Shown piece after piece: positions 33,074 through 44,394 of a DNA stretch of 64,000 nt; positions within the stretch are counted from its first letter, which is position 1; each line of letters begins with the position of its first letter. Below the pieces are notes generated by a model that did not search any database, was not told the origin of the DNA, and saw only the letters and a program-made list of their open reading frames with translations. Location: contig JAMKCH010079164.1 of NCBI GenBank assembly GCA_023653785.1, forward strand, positions 1 through 64,000, given 5' to 3'. This DNA is from Ophioderma brevispina. Its lineage: Eukaryota > Echinodermata > Ophiuroidea > Amphilepidida > Ophiodermatidae. The position numbers were made by a program, and so were the translations under genes.

Positions 33074-33538
33074 TTACATGATATTGTGGGACGGAGATAT
33101 TACCAAAATGGGGAACTCAGTCTCCTCATAGAGAAACCCTCTGGGTTTTTTTAGATACACATCTACAGGGGTGTAGATTTTGTTGTATCTCCCATTGGTT
33201 GTGTTGGTGGTATCCACCCAACCCCAAACCAGGATGATAACACAAATACATATCAGCAACTTGTATAAATAATTTCATACAAATGTCCCAAAGTGGCACT
33301 TTTTTGTTTAATGTGTGGATGTATAATTTCACCACCCATAACTGGTATGTCAGGCACGCTCCATGGTACAGCCATTTTGTTGTTCAATTTTCACCACTTG
33401 TCTAAATGTGGGGAAATCATCTTGTTGGTGTCTACTTTTAAGTGGTTGATTTCGTACAGTGAAGTTTCTGTAAACAGCTTGATTTTTTGACATTTTCACA
33501 GATTTAAAATAATGTGTCTCCTTAGGGGATGTGCACAC
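33074..33538 (-). CDS. Frameshifted coding segment with a membrane stretch, unknown family
   Basis: Three overlapping minus-strand frames run head to tail, as expected for one coding stretch with two single-base errors or mutations. The first (33350-33538) has an ATG at 33491-33493 with A at -3 and reads a basic segment with RNQPLKSRHQQDDFPTF. The second (to 33253) reads VPWSVPDIPVMGGEIIHPH. The third (33074-33259) starts with a hydrophobic LICICVIILVWGW, which could span a membrane, followed by RYNKIYTPVDVYLKKPRGF and a TAA stop. Codon synonyms are varied throughout. I do not recognise the protein. It lies between the other two minus-strand exon candidates and may belong to the same or a separate gene. 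Confidence 0.4.
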
Positions 33539-33757
33539 TGTTGCCTATTGTGAGTGTTTTCTGAATACATCTTCTGAGGCAAAGAAAATAAGTGGAAAAT
33601 AGGGTACATGCTTCATAGTGAAATATGTACTTATTTGAGGTTTGCTCTTAATACTAATAACTATGTAACACAGGATTTCTCTTTGGTCATTGAATAATTT
33701 ATTGTTTGTGAGAGGAAAGTGGTGTATTGGATGTAGCATGTTGGCAAAATCGATGCT
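33539..33757 (-). other. Sequence between coding segment and MITE C2
   Basis: On the minus strand an open frame continues past the MITE edge (EVASILPTCYIQY) to a TGA-free stretch ending near 33661. It could be an extension of the exon at 34131 or chance. Confidence 0.25.
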
Positions 33758-34130
33758 ACTTCAAAGGCTGACTCAGATTTCCAGGAGGCACCCTCAATTT
33801 TCCAAACAAATCTGTTTTTTTTGCAAATACATAATGCTGTCCATATACTAATGTAACACGGTGAAAGAGCTAAGCGCAATCAAAGTCCTTCATGTAGAAA
33901 CTCGCACTTTGTTAAAAATTCCGATCCGGAATTTTGTTATAATACCCGGTATCCTATGGCACTGTCGTACTACAAACAAAGTTTACTGGCATGGAACCGA
34001 ACAAATCTGATTCTCTCAAACTTTGGAATTGAGCGTTTTAGGGAATATATCTTTAGTTCTTGTTTGACTATTTTTTAATAAACCACACACCCAAAAATTA
34101 TATTTCAAAAATCTCTGTTCGGCCTTTTAA
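33758..34130 (+). mobile_element. MITE family C, copy 2, at an exon edge
   Basis: Left end TTCAAAGGCTGACTCAG, right end CTCTGTTCGGCCTTTTAA, 373 bp, with a partly decayed central ATTCCGATCCGGAAT. Its right TTAA (34127-34130) overlaps the last codons of the minus-strand exon at 34131. Confidence 0.8.
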
Positions 34131-34261
34131 GTCTTGGTCGCCATTGGTGTTCTGGTGCCATTCTGGAACCATCATCAGTAATTGTCACAGCTTTTAAATC
34201 CAAAATCTTGTCCTTCCTGGATAATGTTTGTGCTCTTATCAAGACAACGTTACATTTGGGA
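34131..34261 (-). CDS. Candidate minus-strand exon ending at MITE C2
   Basis: The acceptor is CATAACCTGTAG on the minus strand just above 34261. After one base, 43 codons are open up to the MITE, including VLIRAQTLSRKDKILDL and TDDGSRMAPEHQWRPRL. Leucine, arginine and lysine codons are varied, which favours real coding. Reading on into the MITE gives a stop within about nine codons. If the MITE is removed, the exon end plus TTAA is followed by a weak GTAGCA donor and leaves in phase 2. That phase would join to the DUF3504-like exon if its acceptor is taken two bases further in. Family not recognised. Confidence 0.45.
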
Positions 34262-34464
34262 CTACAGGTTATGAGTAAACGCAATAAACCAAAAAGATGC
34301 GGAGATGTAGTTAACAATCCACAACTTGCAACAAGTGGAACTGGTTAACAAGTCCCACTTTATCAACATGCAAACTTGTGAAATCATAGTTTAAATAGCA
34401 ACACTTGCACACAAATGCTTAGAGGTGCAAATCCCTTATATGGTTCTGATGTAAAATTCTTTAC

Positions 34465-34577
34465 TCAGCCTGGGATAAATGTAAAACTGTTGTTGTTGTT
34501 GTTGGTGGAAGTCAAGTCGACACAAGGTAAAAAATTTTGATCTACGGGCAATGTTGGCGTGCTCCATTTTGTGAATC
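34465..34577 (-). CDS. Weak candidate upstream exon
   Basis: A minus-strand acceptor AACACAATTTGCAG precedes 34577. One frame reads WSTPTLPVDQNFLPCVDLTS followed by an Asn run and a TGA; another frame is open and Gln-rich through the CAA repeat. Neither joins in phase to 34131-34261. May be chance. Confidence 0.2.
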
Positions 34578-34949
34578 CTGCAAATTGTGTTGAATAGTTT
34601 ATAACAATGTATTGGTCTAGCCTGGTCTTGTAATTTTGGTGAAAATGCAGGCAAGCATTGTATCATTTTACTGAAGTATACTGCTTTAGCAGAGCAAATG
34701 TTTTGTGTGTGAATTGGGGGTTATTAACAGTTTAAGGTGTGTGTTCTTTTTTGTTTTCGTTACACTATTAGTGAAATTTTGTGCACAGTAAATACTCTTC
34801 TGAGAAGAGGATAGGCACACTGTTATGTGCTGTTGTTTCTATGTGCCTCTGAACAAGAAAGTTGAATGTATCCTATTGCCTTAAAAGGTCAGTACATGTA
34901 TTTTGAAGACGCTGCCCCATTTTTTAAAAAAAAATGTGATTTTGGCAGT
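34578..34949. other. Unassigned stretch
   Basis: AT-rich, no gene or repeat recognised. Confidence 0.3.
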
Positions 34950-35311
34950 TTAAAGGTAATGGCCCGATCGCTAATAGCCTTGTCCCAGGGACCCCAAAAT
35001 TTACCGGGAAGTGGTAAAATTTTGATATAAGAAGAAGACTATTTTTTCTCATTTACCCTGTGAAATTTTAGGGCTAAAGGATGTTAGTTTGTAAGTTATG
35101 AGCGAAAAATTTGCCCCATTTTGGTTCGACCATATAATTTTATTTTACACAGCACTCTAGGGGCTTACCCCCAAATCACGTTTTTAGGTCTCACATCAAC
35201 AAGGATTTGCAAATATCGTCACACCAGCGAAAATTTACAGATGGAGTTTTTGGGGTGAAGTCCATTCTATCAAGATGAAAAATTCATAACTTAAATGGGC
35301 CATCCCTTTAA
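34950..35311 (+). mobile_element. MITE family E, copy 2 (full length)
   Basis: TTAA both sides. Left end TTAAAGGTAATGGCCCGATC; right end, read in reverse, TTAAAGGGATGGCCCATTTA. Length 362 bp. Central TGGTTCGACCA at 35122-35132. Confidence 0.85.
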
Positions 35312-35322
35312 ACAAAAACAGT

Positions 35323-35715
35323 CCAAAGGCACTATCAGTGATTTGCTTTGCCAAAAAAATCATCAAAAATCGATTTTGCATGTTTGTATGGGTTTAGGTC
35401 ATCTACCATAATACACAAGTTATAGGACCAAAAGCAACCTAATAAGGACAAAATTGGATATTTTAGTAATTAAACACCCTTAACTCCTGCCTACCTCCGC
35501 TCCCCCCTGTCCCGAACGGACACTTACTACAACCGTATTCAAGGGAGATTCCTTATCTTGGACACTGCTGTTTTCTTCCTTTTCTATCCATTTTTTCGCT
35601 GGTAAAAAAACCTCGTGACATTTCTACAGACTTAATTCTTCACTTGCAAGCCTTTCCGCATATTTTTTTAAGATATTTTGACTCTTGTCGGGTGGATCAC
35701 TGATAGTGTCTTTAA
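35323..35715 (-). mobile_element. MITE family D, copy 3
   Basis: Left end CCAAAGGCACTATCAGTGAT, right end ATCACTGATAGTGTCTTTAA. Length 393 bp because of a C-rich insertion near 35490-35510. The centre keeps CCCGAACGGACACT. Confidence 0.8.
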
Positions 35716-36258
35716 GTTGGTAAATTTGCGAGTAACTTTACTTGGAACTCAAACTTTGCTAGTTGTCACCAAAGAATAAATTCTGTTATTGGAATAATGT
35801 TAGAATTGGGGATCCCGATTCTAATTCACTCAACTTCTGAAAGGTCTCTTCTGTATCAAATAGCATCATGTAACATGTCTACGCTTATCCATTGGCTGTT
35901 CTTCAGGTCAAGTTGGTCTTTTGGTCATATGATGCTTATTTTGTACTGGACGGCCAGGAGTTTTTCGCATTCCAGTGTTTGCCCGTATAATTAGATCAGG
36001 CCTTATTACAAATTGTTTCTTTTATTACAAATACACACAATTTTGAGCATTAACGTTACAGGTGTAGTTCATTAGTTTATTACCAACACAACTGCAAAAT
36101 CTTTTTAAAAATTGAAAATTGTGGTGTTCTTAAAAAATTGCCTTATTGCTTAAATATGAAGGTGCAATGTCGTAGTATGGAAAATAATATTAAATCTAAT
36201 CATCTACATTCACATGTTTATGGTATATTCTGGTGTCCACACTCCATTAGTAGCAGTA
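35716..36258 (+). other. Non-repeat stretch with a very weak exon candidate
   Basis: At 35907 an acceptor TGGCTGTTCTTCAG opens 27 codons (VKLVFWSYDAYFVLDGQ) to a TAA at 35988-35990, in phase 0. This could serve as an alternative last exon of the plus-strand gene or be chance. Nothing else recognised. Confidence 0.2.
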
Positions 36259-36267
36259 TTATACATT

Positions 36268-36405
36268 GACGTATCTTGGGGTGCTTTCGTGGGCGCGCCC
36301 CCCGGGGCTTCATGGTAAACTGCAAAATCAGCCTATTTTTGGCTATTGGAGTCCTTTTCCCGCCCTGTGGTACCCCTCAAAAAGCCAGGTCGGGATATGT
36401 CGGTG
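36268..36405. mobile_element. 138 bp element with 9-bp target duplication
   Basis: TTATACATT occurs exactly at both flanks (36259-36267 and 36406-36414). The element starts GACGTATCTTGGGG and ends GATATGTCGGTG, with G/C-rich interior (GGGCGCGCCCCCCGGGG). TIR similarity is short. Confidence 0.6.
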
Positions 36406-36414
36406 TTATACATT

Positions 36415-37169
36415 TCTCTAACCTCTGTGCAGTGATGGCATTCACCTTGATGTAGCTTTAATGCACGCGTCAAGATGTCATCTGTGTGTGTGCAGTAAAA
36501 GTGCCATCGTTTATGGTCAGTGTATGTGGTTTACTGGTGCGATCACCCAATCTTGGCACTGACGTTACTGCACAGAGTTAAAGAAATGGGAGTATGGACT
36601 GGTATGATCCTCTATCTTCTGGCTGTAGAAGTGTAGTTCATATGTAGTTCATTAACAGCAGTCAGTCTGGAAAAGAATTCCATATTATGTACCTGCCCTT
36701 TAAAATTGTACAGGAACAAATTCTTTTTTTATATATGATGGCCTCACACTAACAAATACCCTAACAACAAAAGAATTTGTTACATGTAGAACTTGAAGAG
36801 GGGTACATAGGGAACTCTTCCGTCAGTCTTACTAAAATTATTCTACTTCTGCTTACTTCTGCAAATGATTAACACTTCTTATGAGCAAAGATTCTTTGTA
36901 TTCTTTAATATACATTTTTAATTTTCTAGAATTTTGTGTAATTTGGGGTCAACAAATTCATGACAATAATAGTTATATTAAAAGAAAAATCCTACTTAAG
37001 CAAATAACCATATCATCAGCAGTAAACACAGGCATGCAGAGAATTTTGTTAGCCGAGGGAGATTTACCCTTTGTAAATCATAAGTTAAGAATAAGTGAAT
37101 GAAAGCCGATGGCACTTTAGAATTTTACTGTGTGATGTTATTGTTGCCTAAGCATTTAACTGTAGTGAA
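36415..37169. other. Unassigned DNA before the 6.3 kb duplication
   Basis: AT-rich, one 73-codon open frame at 36881-37102 without splice support. Nothing recognised. Confidence 0.3.
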
Positions 37170-37195
37170 CCATGGAGCAGGGCCTACACACTTGA

Positions 37196-37559
37196 TTAAA
37201 GGCCGACTCAGAGATTTCCGGAGGAGGGCGCCCTCAATTTCCAAAAAATCGTGTTTTTTGCATGACTATGATGTCAATATACTAATCACTGTGTGAAATT
37301 GCTAAGCTTAAATCGAATTCCTTCATATAGAAAATCACAACTTTGTTTTAAAATTCCGGATCCGGAATTTTGGTTATACACAGTATCCTTGGGACGTAAT
37401 ACTACGCATAAATGTTTACTGCATCAAAACGAAAAATCCGATTCATCTCAAATTTCGGAATTGTGCATTTTAGGGTACTATCTTTAGTTCAAGTTGACGA
37501 TTTTTCATTATTACACAAAAAAATAATATTTCGAAATCAATCTCTGAGTCAGACTTTAA
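37196..37559 (+). mobile_element. MITE family C, copy 3
   Basis: TTAA both sides, TTAAAGGCCGACTCAGAG and CTCTGAGTCAGACTTTAA ends, 364 bp, central AATTCCGGATCCGGAATT at 37352-37369. Confidence 0.9.
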
Positions 37560-38084
37560 GCTTGCTTACTGTAGTACAGTCGGATGCTTAACCTAATGAA
37601 AGTTGCACAGCAAAATATTACAATTCTACTGATTTCATTTACGACTTTAAAAATGATCTGTAAAATCATGATCATTCATACAGCTGATGAAGTTCTTTTG
37701 GCACAAATTGAAAACTGTCAGCATGCTCAAAATCACTGCTGTACAGTTTGGCCCTTTGTATGGCCCAATTTTACGGATGGACGAGTGCACGGAACTAAGT
37801 TCAAAATCCAGGAGTAAGTCAAGAGCTGCTGATTTAATCATGCCTGTATTCAGGATCCAGGAATTACACGATTATGTCCTGTTCAGCCTTCACCAGTTAT
37901 TAGCATTTATTTTTGTGTCCCCCTCTCAGCAGGATTTGCAGGAGGCTGCTAAACCATGTCCTGAATTCCCTGTCTGACCGTCCCGCCTGTGTGGCCGTGG
38001 GGCGTCTGACGTGTTTTCAAAGTTAAAGTTTTGGAAAAGTTTCTCATTCGAGCAGTAAATCCAATCGCTAGAAATTGGGTCATA
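37560..38084. other. Unassigned part of unit 1
   Basis: Repeated in unit 2 at 43869-44390. The open frames seen in unit 1 are broken in unit 2, so coding is not supported. Confidence 0.35.
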
Positions 38085-38400
38085 TATGCCCCTTGGATCT
38101 CTCAATGGTATTGGGTCAAACGGTCACATACCATGGGTCAAAAGGTCATTAATAAGTTTAAGATGGGCTGAAAACATCAAAAGGCCTCATTCAAGAAAAG
38201 TCCAATTACACAGAACTTGGGTCAATAGATGCCCCTTGGGAAGCCTAGAAACAAGTTATAAAAATGGGCTGAAACTATCAAATTAAGCTTACTTCTGAAA
38301 AGTTGATGACCAAGTGCAACAATTTAATGCCATAATCAACCTGGGAACCTTTTATCATGTCAGGGTCACTTTCAAAGTCATCTGAGGTCAAGTGAATAAA
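38085..38400 (+). repeat. AGGTCA-rich repeat, unit 1
   Basis: Contains GGGTCAAACGGTCA, GGGTCAAAAGGTCA, AAATGGGCTGAAA twice and TTTCAAAGTCATCTGAGGTCA. It resembles the diverged repeats at 17.2-18.9 kb. Confidence 0.5.
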
Positions 38401-38401
38401 A

Positions 38402-38598
38402 GTTATATTGGTCAACCAAAATGGGGGCACACTTTTGCTTCCTCATCCAAAACCAAACATTTAGCTCAAAGATTTTGCAAGTAAGTGAGAGAAATAGTAG
38501 CTTACTGCTGTTCTGGCCCCAAAATTGTTATCTCATTGCGGTAAAATCTGGGTTTCGTCTGGGGACGACTATTAGTCGATCGGGCCCTGGACCTTTAA
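38402..38598 (-). mobile_element. MITE family E, partial copy 3
   Basis: The right end GATCGGGCCCTGGACCTTTAA is a family E terminus, and AACATTTAGCTCAAAGATTTTG matches the inner part. The other half is missing. Confidence 0.65.
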
Positions 38599-41389
38599 TA
38601 TCCTGATAAATATTGTTTAAGAATGGTTTGTTGCCTTCCAGATGAACTGTACTGGAGGGGCAAGCATGTAGAATGTGGGTGTTTTTGTGGTGCACAATTT
38701 ACATTTCCGATAAAAAAAAATGAGCACTTACTGACAAAAAGCTATAAATAAATTGTATTTGGCACAGGTTAGTCATGGAAAACAAACATACGTCAGTGAA
38801 TGCAAGAGGGCCAGAAGTGCAATAGCTGCATGTGATACATCTGTTGCTGGGCCCGTATTAGGATAAACTAAATTTATTTCTTTAGTAATACTTGGCCAAC
38901 ACACCCTGGAATCAAGAGCGGTCCAAGGGTCTTTTGAGCCAGTGGGCGCGCTTGAAATTTGTCAAGACCCACTGACCAAAGAACTTCGATATTTATATGT
39001 TTGACAGAAATGTTCTGACAAATGCAGCTATTACACTTGCGACCTTACGTTATATTCCTCCTGAATTCTACATTTGTCTGGTCCTTTGAAGATATACTGA
39101 ATATGCTTCATCGGTGTTAAAATCAAGTGATCAAACTACTGTAATTTTTTTAAAAAGGGGACGTACTAAATGGAATGGTTGTAAAATTGTAAACAACATG
39201 GATTTTATATATTTTTGGTTGTCCAATTGTACCACAAGTTTGTATAAGTACTTACGAACCATGATGAATCTACAGGCGTAGAATGATGTTTATATTCTCA
39301 TGGTGAAATGTAATTGAAATGATGAAAATAAAAAAAAACCTGCAAATGGTAATGAAAAAAAATGGTTCTGTGTCTGTTTTGATGTTAGTGTCACACCTCA
39401 TTCAGGCATTTAAAAAAAATCTGATCACAAGCAAATAGCTAAATTAAATACTTTTTTGTGCCATAAAAAGTTTTTATTACGGGTTTGGTATCAAAAAGTT
39501 TTTTAAATTAATTATCCCGCAAAGTGAAGGAGCCAAAACCTCATTTTGATTGATCCTTAAGACTTATTTTTACATAGGGCTGTGCAAAGTTTCACATTAC
39601 TCTTACACTATATTGACTGTCCACAGACCACTATTGGAGAGATGTCATATTCAAATAGCCCATGAGTCCTTAAGACCAGTGGCGGTGCCACCCCGGATGG
39701 TGGGGCAGGAGGAAATTTTGCCCAAATTGTTTTCCCCCCAGTTTTTGTGTAATACTTGCATCCTGCAAATGCCTACATTCATGTCCATGAGAAGTTCAAT
39801 TCCTCACACTTGTTCAGAATGATTCCTTCATGATTGGATTACCTGGTGGGTTTCAAGAACCAGAGGCAACCTCTCTACACGTCCAATCTGAAGTGAGCAG
39901 CACTGTAAAGTCTCAGATTATATCTGATTTTGGATTTTTTTCATCCAAATCATCCCTGTGTTAAGTATGGTAAATTGTTTTGAATTTTAGACTTATCAGC
40001 ATTTTCATTCACAGTTTTGATCAGTGGTTCCACAACCTGAGTTAAGGGCAGTGTAAACCCTGGTGCTTTTGTTTTTAACACTAATTTCTGATTTTTGCCC
40101 CTTTTAAACATTCAACGGTGTTCTATAGTTACCAACAAAGTTATCCAATGCAGACCATCCTGAGCTGTATTTTTTTGGCCGATTTAAAAAAACAGCTATT
40201 GACCATTTAAAGTCAAACAAAAACTGCTTGGTCTAACGCGGAATTTTTAAGCCACATTTCACGCCGTCCAAGGCGCAAGACGCACACCATCGCGTCGCGC
40301 GGTGATTTTTGCTGCGTAATTAAGCGTGCGGTGTTTTAATGTACTTTGCCGCAAACGCATCTTGGAACACGAAAAATAATAATTTGAAAATGTCAACAAG
40401 CGCACTTTAGACCAGATGACATTTCGATTTCTTCTAATTTCTCTGGAGTTAGAGCAAAATATGTTTGATTCAATAGTGCAGAAAGATGTATTTTCATAAC
40501 CTGCACAAACATCTCAATTTTGAAGTTTTTGCAAAGATAAAGTTATTGAGAAAGAGACAGCTTACATGGCGTGACAAGTCACTTTTTTACTAAAACACGG
40601 ATTTCCATTAGTTTTTTTAATTTTTCGCAAAATTTGGCCACTTTTCAACAGATAACTTCAAAAATACCCGAAGTAAAAGGTAAGGTTTTAACTTCCCTTT
40701 CCTACGATAGCAATCGTCTTTTCTCTAACGGACGGTTTTCCTCAATTTTTCATTTTTTCGGATTTCTAACTAAAGATATTCTCCATATATACGCAAATTT
40801 TGGAAAAGAAAAGTAAAAATCACACTTTCTTGACATTTTTTCCTTATATTTCGAAAAGTAAGCCTATTTTAAAAAAAATGAAAAAAACGCGTCCCTAGAC
40901 CAATTTGTCTTGTTTCTAAAAAACCATAAGACATCATGCAAAATTCAAAATGTGTTTTGTTATGCTGTCTGAAAATTTTGGGGCAACATCGTGTTTTTTT
41001 TAGGTATTTGTTTCTCAAAATACGGAAATTTTTTACATTAATCTAATGCCATCATCGGGTTCATCGTCCAATTTTTCTTTCTAGAAAATGGTATACTTTT
41101 ACAACAATAATTAAATATTGCAAAGTTACAAACCAAAATAGATACTACTCGGAACTCAAGGTTCACACACGCCTTAAGGTGTAAACTGCATAGTGATGTA
41201 TGCAGTTCAGCACGGCCTTAATGTGCAAAATGAGCTGTAACCCATAATGGCTGTTTGTGGGAAAGAGTAAAGCAAATTCCAGCAGTGTTTGTGTGAGAAA
41301 TGCGGGAAATGGCTCCACGATAATGCACAAAGATGAGACAGTGACCCCAAGTTTGGCAAGAGATTTTAATGTGTGGAAGATGCGATAAG
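38599..41389. other. Long non-coding part of unit 1
   Basis: AT-rich except for a CGCGTCGCGCGGTGA patch near 40291. Present in unit 2 at about 44916-47580. I see no conserved reading frame; possibly the untranslated or decayed body of a larger element. Confidence 0.35.
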
Positions 41390-42055
41390 GGTGCTGGAGT
41401 GATGGTGGATCAGGAGGAAAATTTGTGTGATGAGGTGGGAACAGTGAAGGAGTTTATACAATACTTGGGGGCATGGTTAGTTGGGGGCGGGGGATGCGAG
41501 GTGCCGTGACAGCTAGAGTGAGGTATAGATGGGTGAAGTTCAGAGAATGTGGGGAGTTGTTTGCAAGGCAAAATATATCCTTTGGAAATGAAAGGAACTG
41601 GTGTGTCAAATATTAGCTGCGTGAGATCAGTGATGCTGTCTGGGAGTGAGACATGGTGTCTGAGCAAAAATGAGTGGGATCTGAGATGGACAGAGGGAGC
41701 AATGATAAGAGTGATTGTTGTGGTGTGAAGTTTGATGGACAGGATGAGGACTTGATGCGATGTTGGGTTTGGAAGAGCTATGACGTTTGCGACGGCGAAT
41801 AGGTGTACTTGGTACGGGCACGGCTGAGGAAGGATGATGGCATGTTTAAAAAAAGAAGGGCTTTTGAGTTTGAGTTGGGGAGGTTTGAGGAGAGGACATC
41901 CAAAGAAGACTAGGGAAAGAAGCAATATGAGGAGGGGAGTAAGAGGTTTGGTTTGAGGGGGAGATGCATTGAATCGGGTGAAGTGGAAAGGAAGGGATTA
42001 AGGGCGTTTGCTGCGAGTGTGAGGAACTGGCGCTACCCGTTCACGGGACAATCGA
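41390..42055 (+). pseudogene. Non-LTR retrotransposon ORF2 C-terminal remnant, unit 1
   Basis: Fragments of plus-strand translation, in shifting frames, fit the region after the reverse-transcriptase fingers/palm in LINE ORF2 proteins. These are EFIQYLG, then VTARVRYRWVKFRECGELF, then a GSETWCLSKNE block and WRYPF near the end. A YLG box followed by the Leu-Tyr-Gly-Ser-Glu box is typical of CR1/L2/RTE-type LINEs; the clade is not resolved. There are several stops and frameshifts, so it is dead or badly sequenced. The long antisense open frame here is a shadow. Confidence 0.7.
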
Positions 42056-42104
42056 TTTAAAAAAACTTTTTTGGTTTTTACTACAACTACTACATCCTCT
42101 GGAA

Positions 42105-42160
42105 ATCTGAGTCGTCCTTAATACACACAATAATTTCAAAATCTCTGATCAGCTTTTAAC
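42105..42160 (-). mobile_element. MITE C end remnants
   Basis: GGAAATCTGAGTCGTCCTTAA and AAAATCTCTGATCAGCTTTTAA are two adjacent family C right ends. The same arrangement is in unit 2 at 48350-48408. Confidence 0.5.
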
Positions 42161-42506
42161 GACCTTCAGTGTTCACCAACGATTCAAATATTGAAATTTG
42201 CAAGGATAGCTTAAAAGTGAGACAAGTTTGCAATTATCATGAGTTACCTTTTTGCTACTAAAAAAATAACAGAAGAGGAAGAAACGCAGTGTCCAACGAT
42301 ATGAAACTCCATTGAATTACGTGTTGGATTAAGTGTCCGAACGGACATTAATGACTACAATATCCGATTTTCTTTTATTTACGGGTTGTGTCTTTTAGCA
42401 CTTGCAGGGTATGTTAGGATAGCCCCCTCTACTTGTTACAGATCTGCAAAAATCTGATTTTTTAATGATTTTTTTTTTCAATTTCTGATATAGCAATCAC
42501 TGAGGC
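42155..42506 (+). mobile_element. MITE family D, copy 4
   Basis: Degenerate left end TTAACGACCTTCAGTG, interior TTGAATTACGTGTTGGATTA, AGTGTCCGAACGGACATTAA at the centre, and a TTTCTGATATAGCAATCACTG right side. The final TIR bases are lost. Confidence 0.7.
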
Positions 42507-42699
42507 AGCAACATTCATTCAGTGATAGGCCATACTCAAACTACTAGTTGAGATGACCATACTATTTTTGTCTAATCACTGTGGTAGAGCAAGATTTTGT
42601 TTTGAAGATGAGCGAAGGTTGCAACATTTTGTTATTCCTGATCATTTTCAGCGAGATATTCTGGAGCAAGTCCATGAAGACTTGTACATTCACGATAAG

Positions 42700-43170
42700 T
42701 CCAAGTAGAACTGTGCTTGACCATGGCCCAACTGCACTTAACTGCAAAGCTTTGACCAGGGTCAAACCATGGTTTTAGGCATAGCAACGCACAGTTCAAC
42801 CTATGGTTTTAACCCAGAGGGTGTGTCGAATCAATCCCATGATAACTGCAATGGCCTATACCTACACTGTACTAAAACATGTCAGTAATTAGGGATAAAA
42901 ATGTTTCCAAAATTTTAAAGAACCACAAGACATTAGCATCTCATGCAAAAATTTCCCTAAGTAACTAATGCGTTGAGAGCTAAAAATGAGGCATTAACGT
43001 CAGGGTTATGTGTTAAGAATTTGAATTTTGTTAAAAAAAAAAAAAAAAAAAAATGTGAAATTTCACATAACTGGGGAATTGTGGGATTGACTCCAAAACA
43101 CCCGCTGGGTTGAACCTATGTTGATCACATGGTCAATGAACATGGTCAACCCATAGATTGGGAGTGATAA
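42700..43170. mobile_element. Palindromic element K, unit 1
   Basis: AACCCAGAGGGTGTGTCGAA and TCAATCCCA near 42810 pair with TGGGATTGACTCC and AAACACCCGCTGGGTT near 43090. Outer TTGACCATGG-type sequences also mirror each other. Copies lie at 48985-49435 and, split, at 63120-63790. Confidence 0.6.
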
Positions 43171-43506
43171 AAGGCTATAGGTCCGGACAATCCATCGTGA
43201 ATCGGCGAGCCACTGGTGGACTCTTTGGAATGTTTAACCGCCCAAGCCCAATACAGCTAAAACTTACGGCACGGAAAATTGCACTTTCTCATTGATTTCG
43301 CCAGGGGCCCCGCGAATTAAAATGATCCTTTTATATCATCCAAGAACATCATCAGACATGTGTTTTTATGCAAAAGTTTAATCGTCGCATAGATCGGGCC
43401 ACGGATTTTTTTTTTTTTTGCAGATTTTTCAAAATGTCTTCTAAAACAAGCTGCTATAACATGTTCGTAGTTGCTATACGATTTGAGCAGGCCTACAACA
43501 CTTGAG

Positions 43507-43868
43507 TGAAAGGCCGCCTCAGAGATTTCCGGAGGAGGGCGCCCTCAATTTCCAAAAAAATCGTGTTTTTTGCTGTACTAATTGCTTGTCCATATACTTA
43601 ATCACTGTGTTGTGAAATTGAAGTTAAATGAAGTCCTATATAGAAAAATCACAACTTTGTTTTAAAATTCCGGATCCGGGAATTTTTGTTTACACAGTTA
43701 TCTATGGGACGTAATTAATACTACGCATAAATGCTTACGCATCAAAACGAAAAATCCGAGTCATTTCAAATTTGGAATTGTGCATTTTAGGTTGCTATCT
43801 TTAGTCAAGTTGACTAGTTTTTCATTATTACACAAAAAATCTATTTGAAATCTCTGAGTCAGACTTAA
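43507..43868 (+). mobile_element. MITE family C, copy 4
   Basis: Counterpart of copy 3 in unit 2; 362 bp; central palindrome TTCCGGATCCGGGAA with one inserted G. Confidence 0.9.
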
Positions 43869-44394
43869 GCTGGCTTACTGTAGTACAGTCGGATGCTTAA
43901 CCTAAGGAAAGGTGCCACAGCAAAATATTACAATTCTTACTGATTTCATTACGACTTTAAAAATATCTGTAAAATCCTGATCATTCATACAGCTGATTAG
44001 ATGAAGTTCTTTTGGCACAAAATTGAAAACTGTCAGCATGCTCAAAAACTCAACTGCTGTACAAGTTTGGCCTTTGTAGCCAATTTTAAGGAGGAGGAGT
44101 GCAAGGACTAAGTCAAACATACAGGAGGTAACAGGAGCTGCTTGATTTAACAGCCTGTATTCAGGATCACAGAATACCCGATTAATGTCCTTTATCAGCC
44201 GTCACCAGTTATTAGATTTATTTTTATTCAACAAGCAAGATTTTGAAGGAGGCTTTACCATCCTGAATTCTGTTTGACCGTCCGCCTGTGTGGCCGTGGG
44301 AGGCCGTCTGAGTTTTCAAAGGTAAAGTTTTGGAGAAGAAAGTTTCTCATTCGAGCAGTGCAGGAAAAGTCCAATTGTACAGGACATAGGTCAT

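Larger units (their letters stand above)
37170..43485 (+). repeat. 6.3 kb tandem duplication, unit 1
   Basis: Starts GAGCAGGGCCTACACACTTG, which recurs at 43486. Gene-by-gene order of all sub-elements is the same in both units. Differences are mostly single-base insertions and deletions spread evenly. That pattern points to long-read errors or an old duplication, or to two haplotypes joined head to tail. Confidence 0.85.

Noticed and set aside
41410..41925. 171-codon minus-strand open frame
   Set aside because: It is antisense to the LINE ORF2 remnant, whose plus-strand translation shows recognisable boxes; the antisense frame comes from its codon bias.
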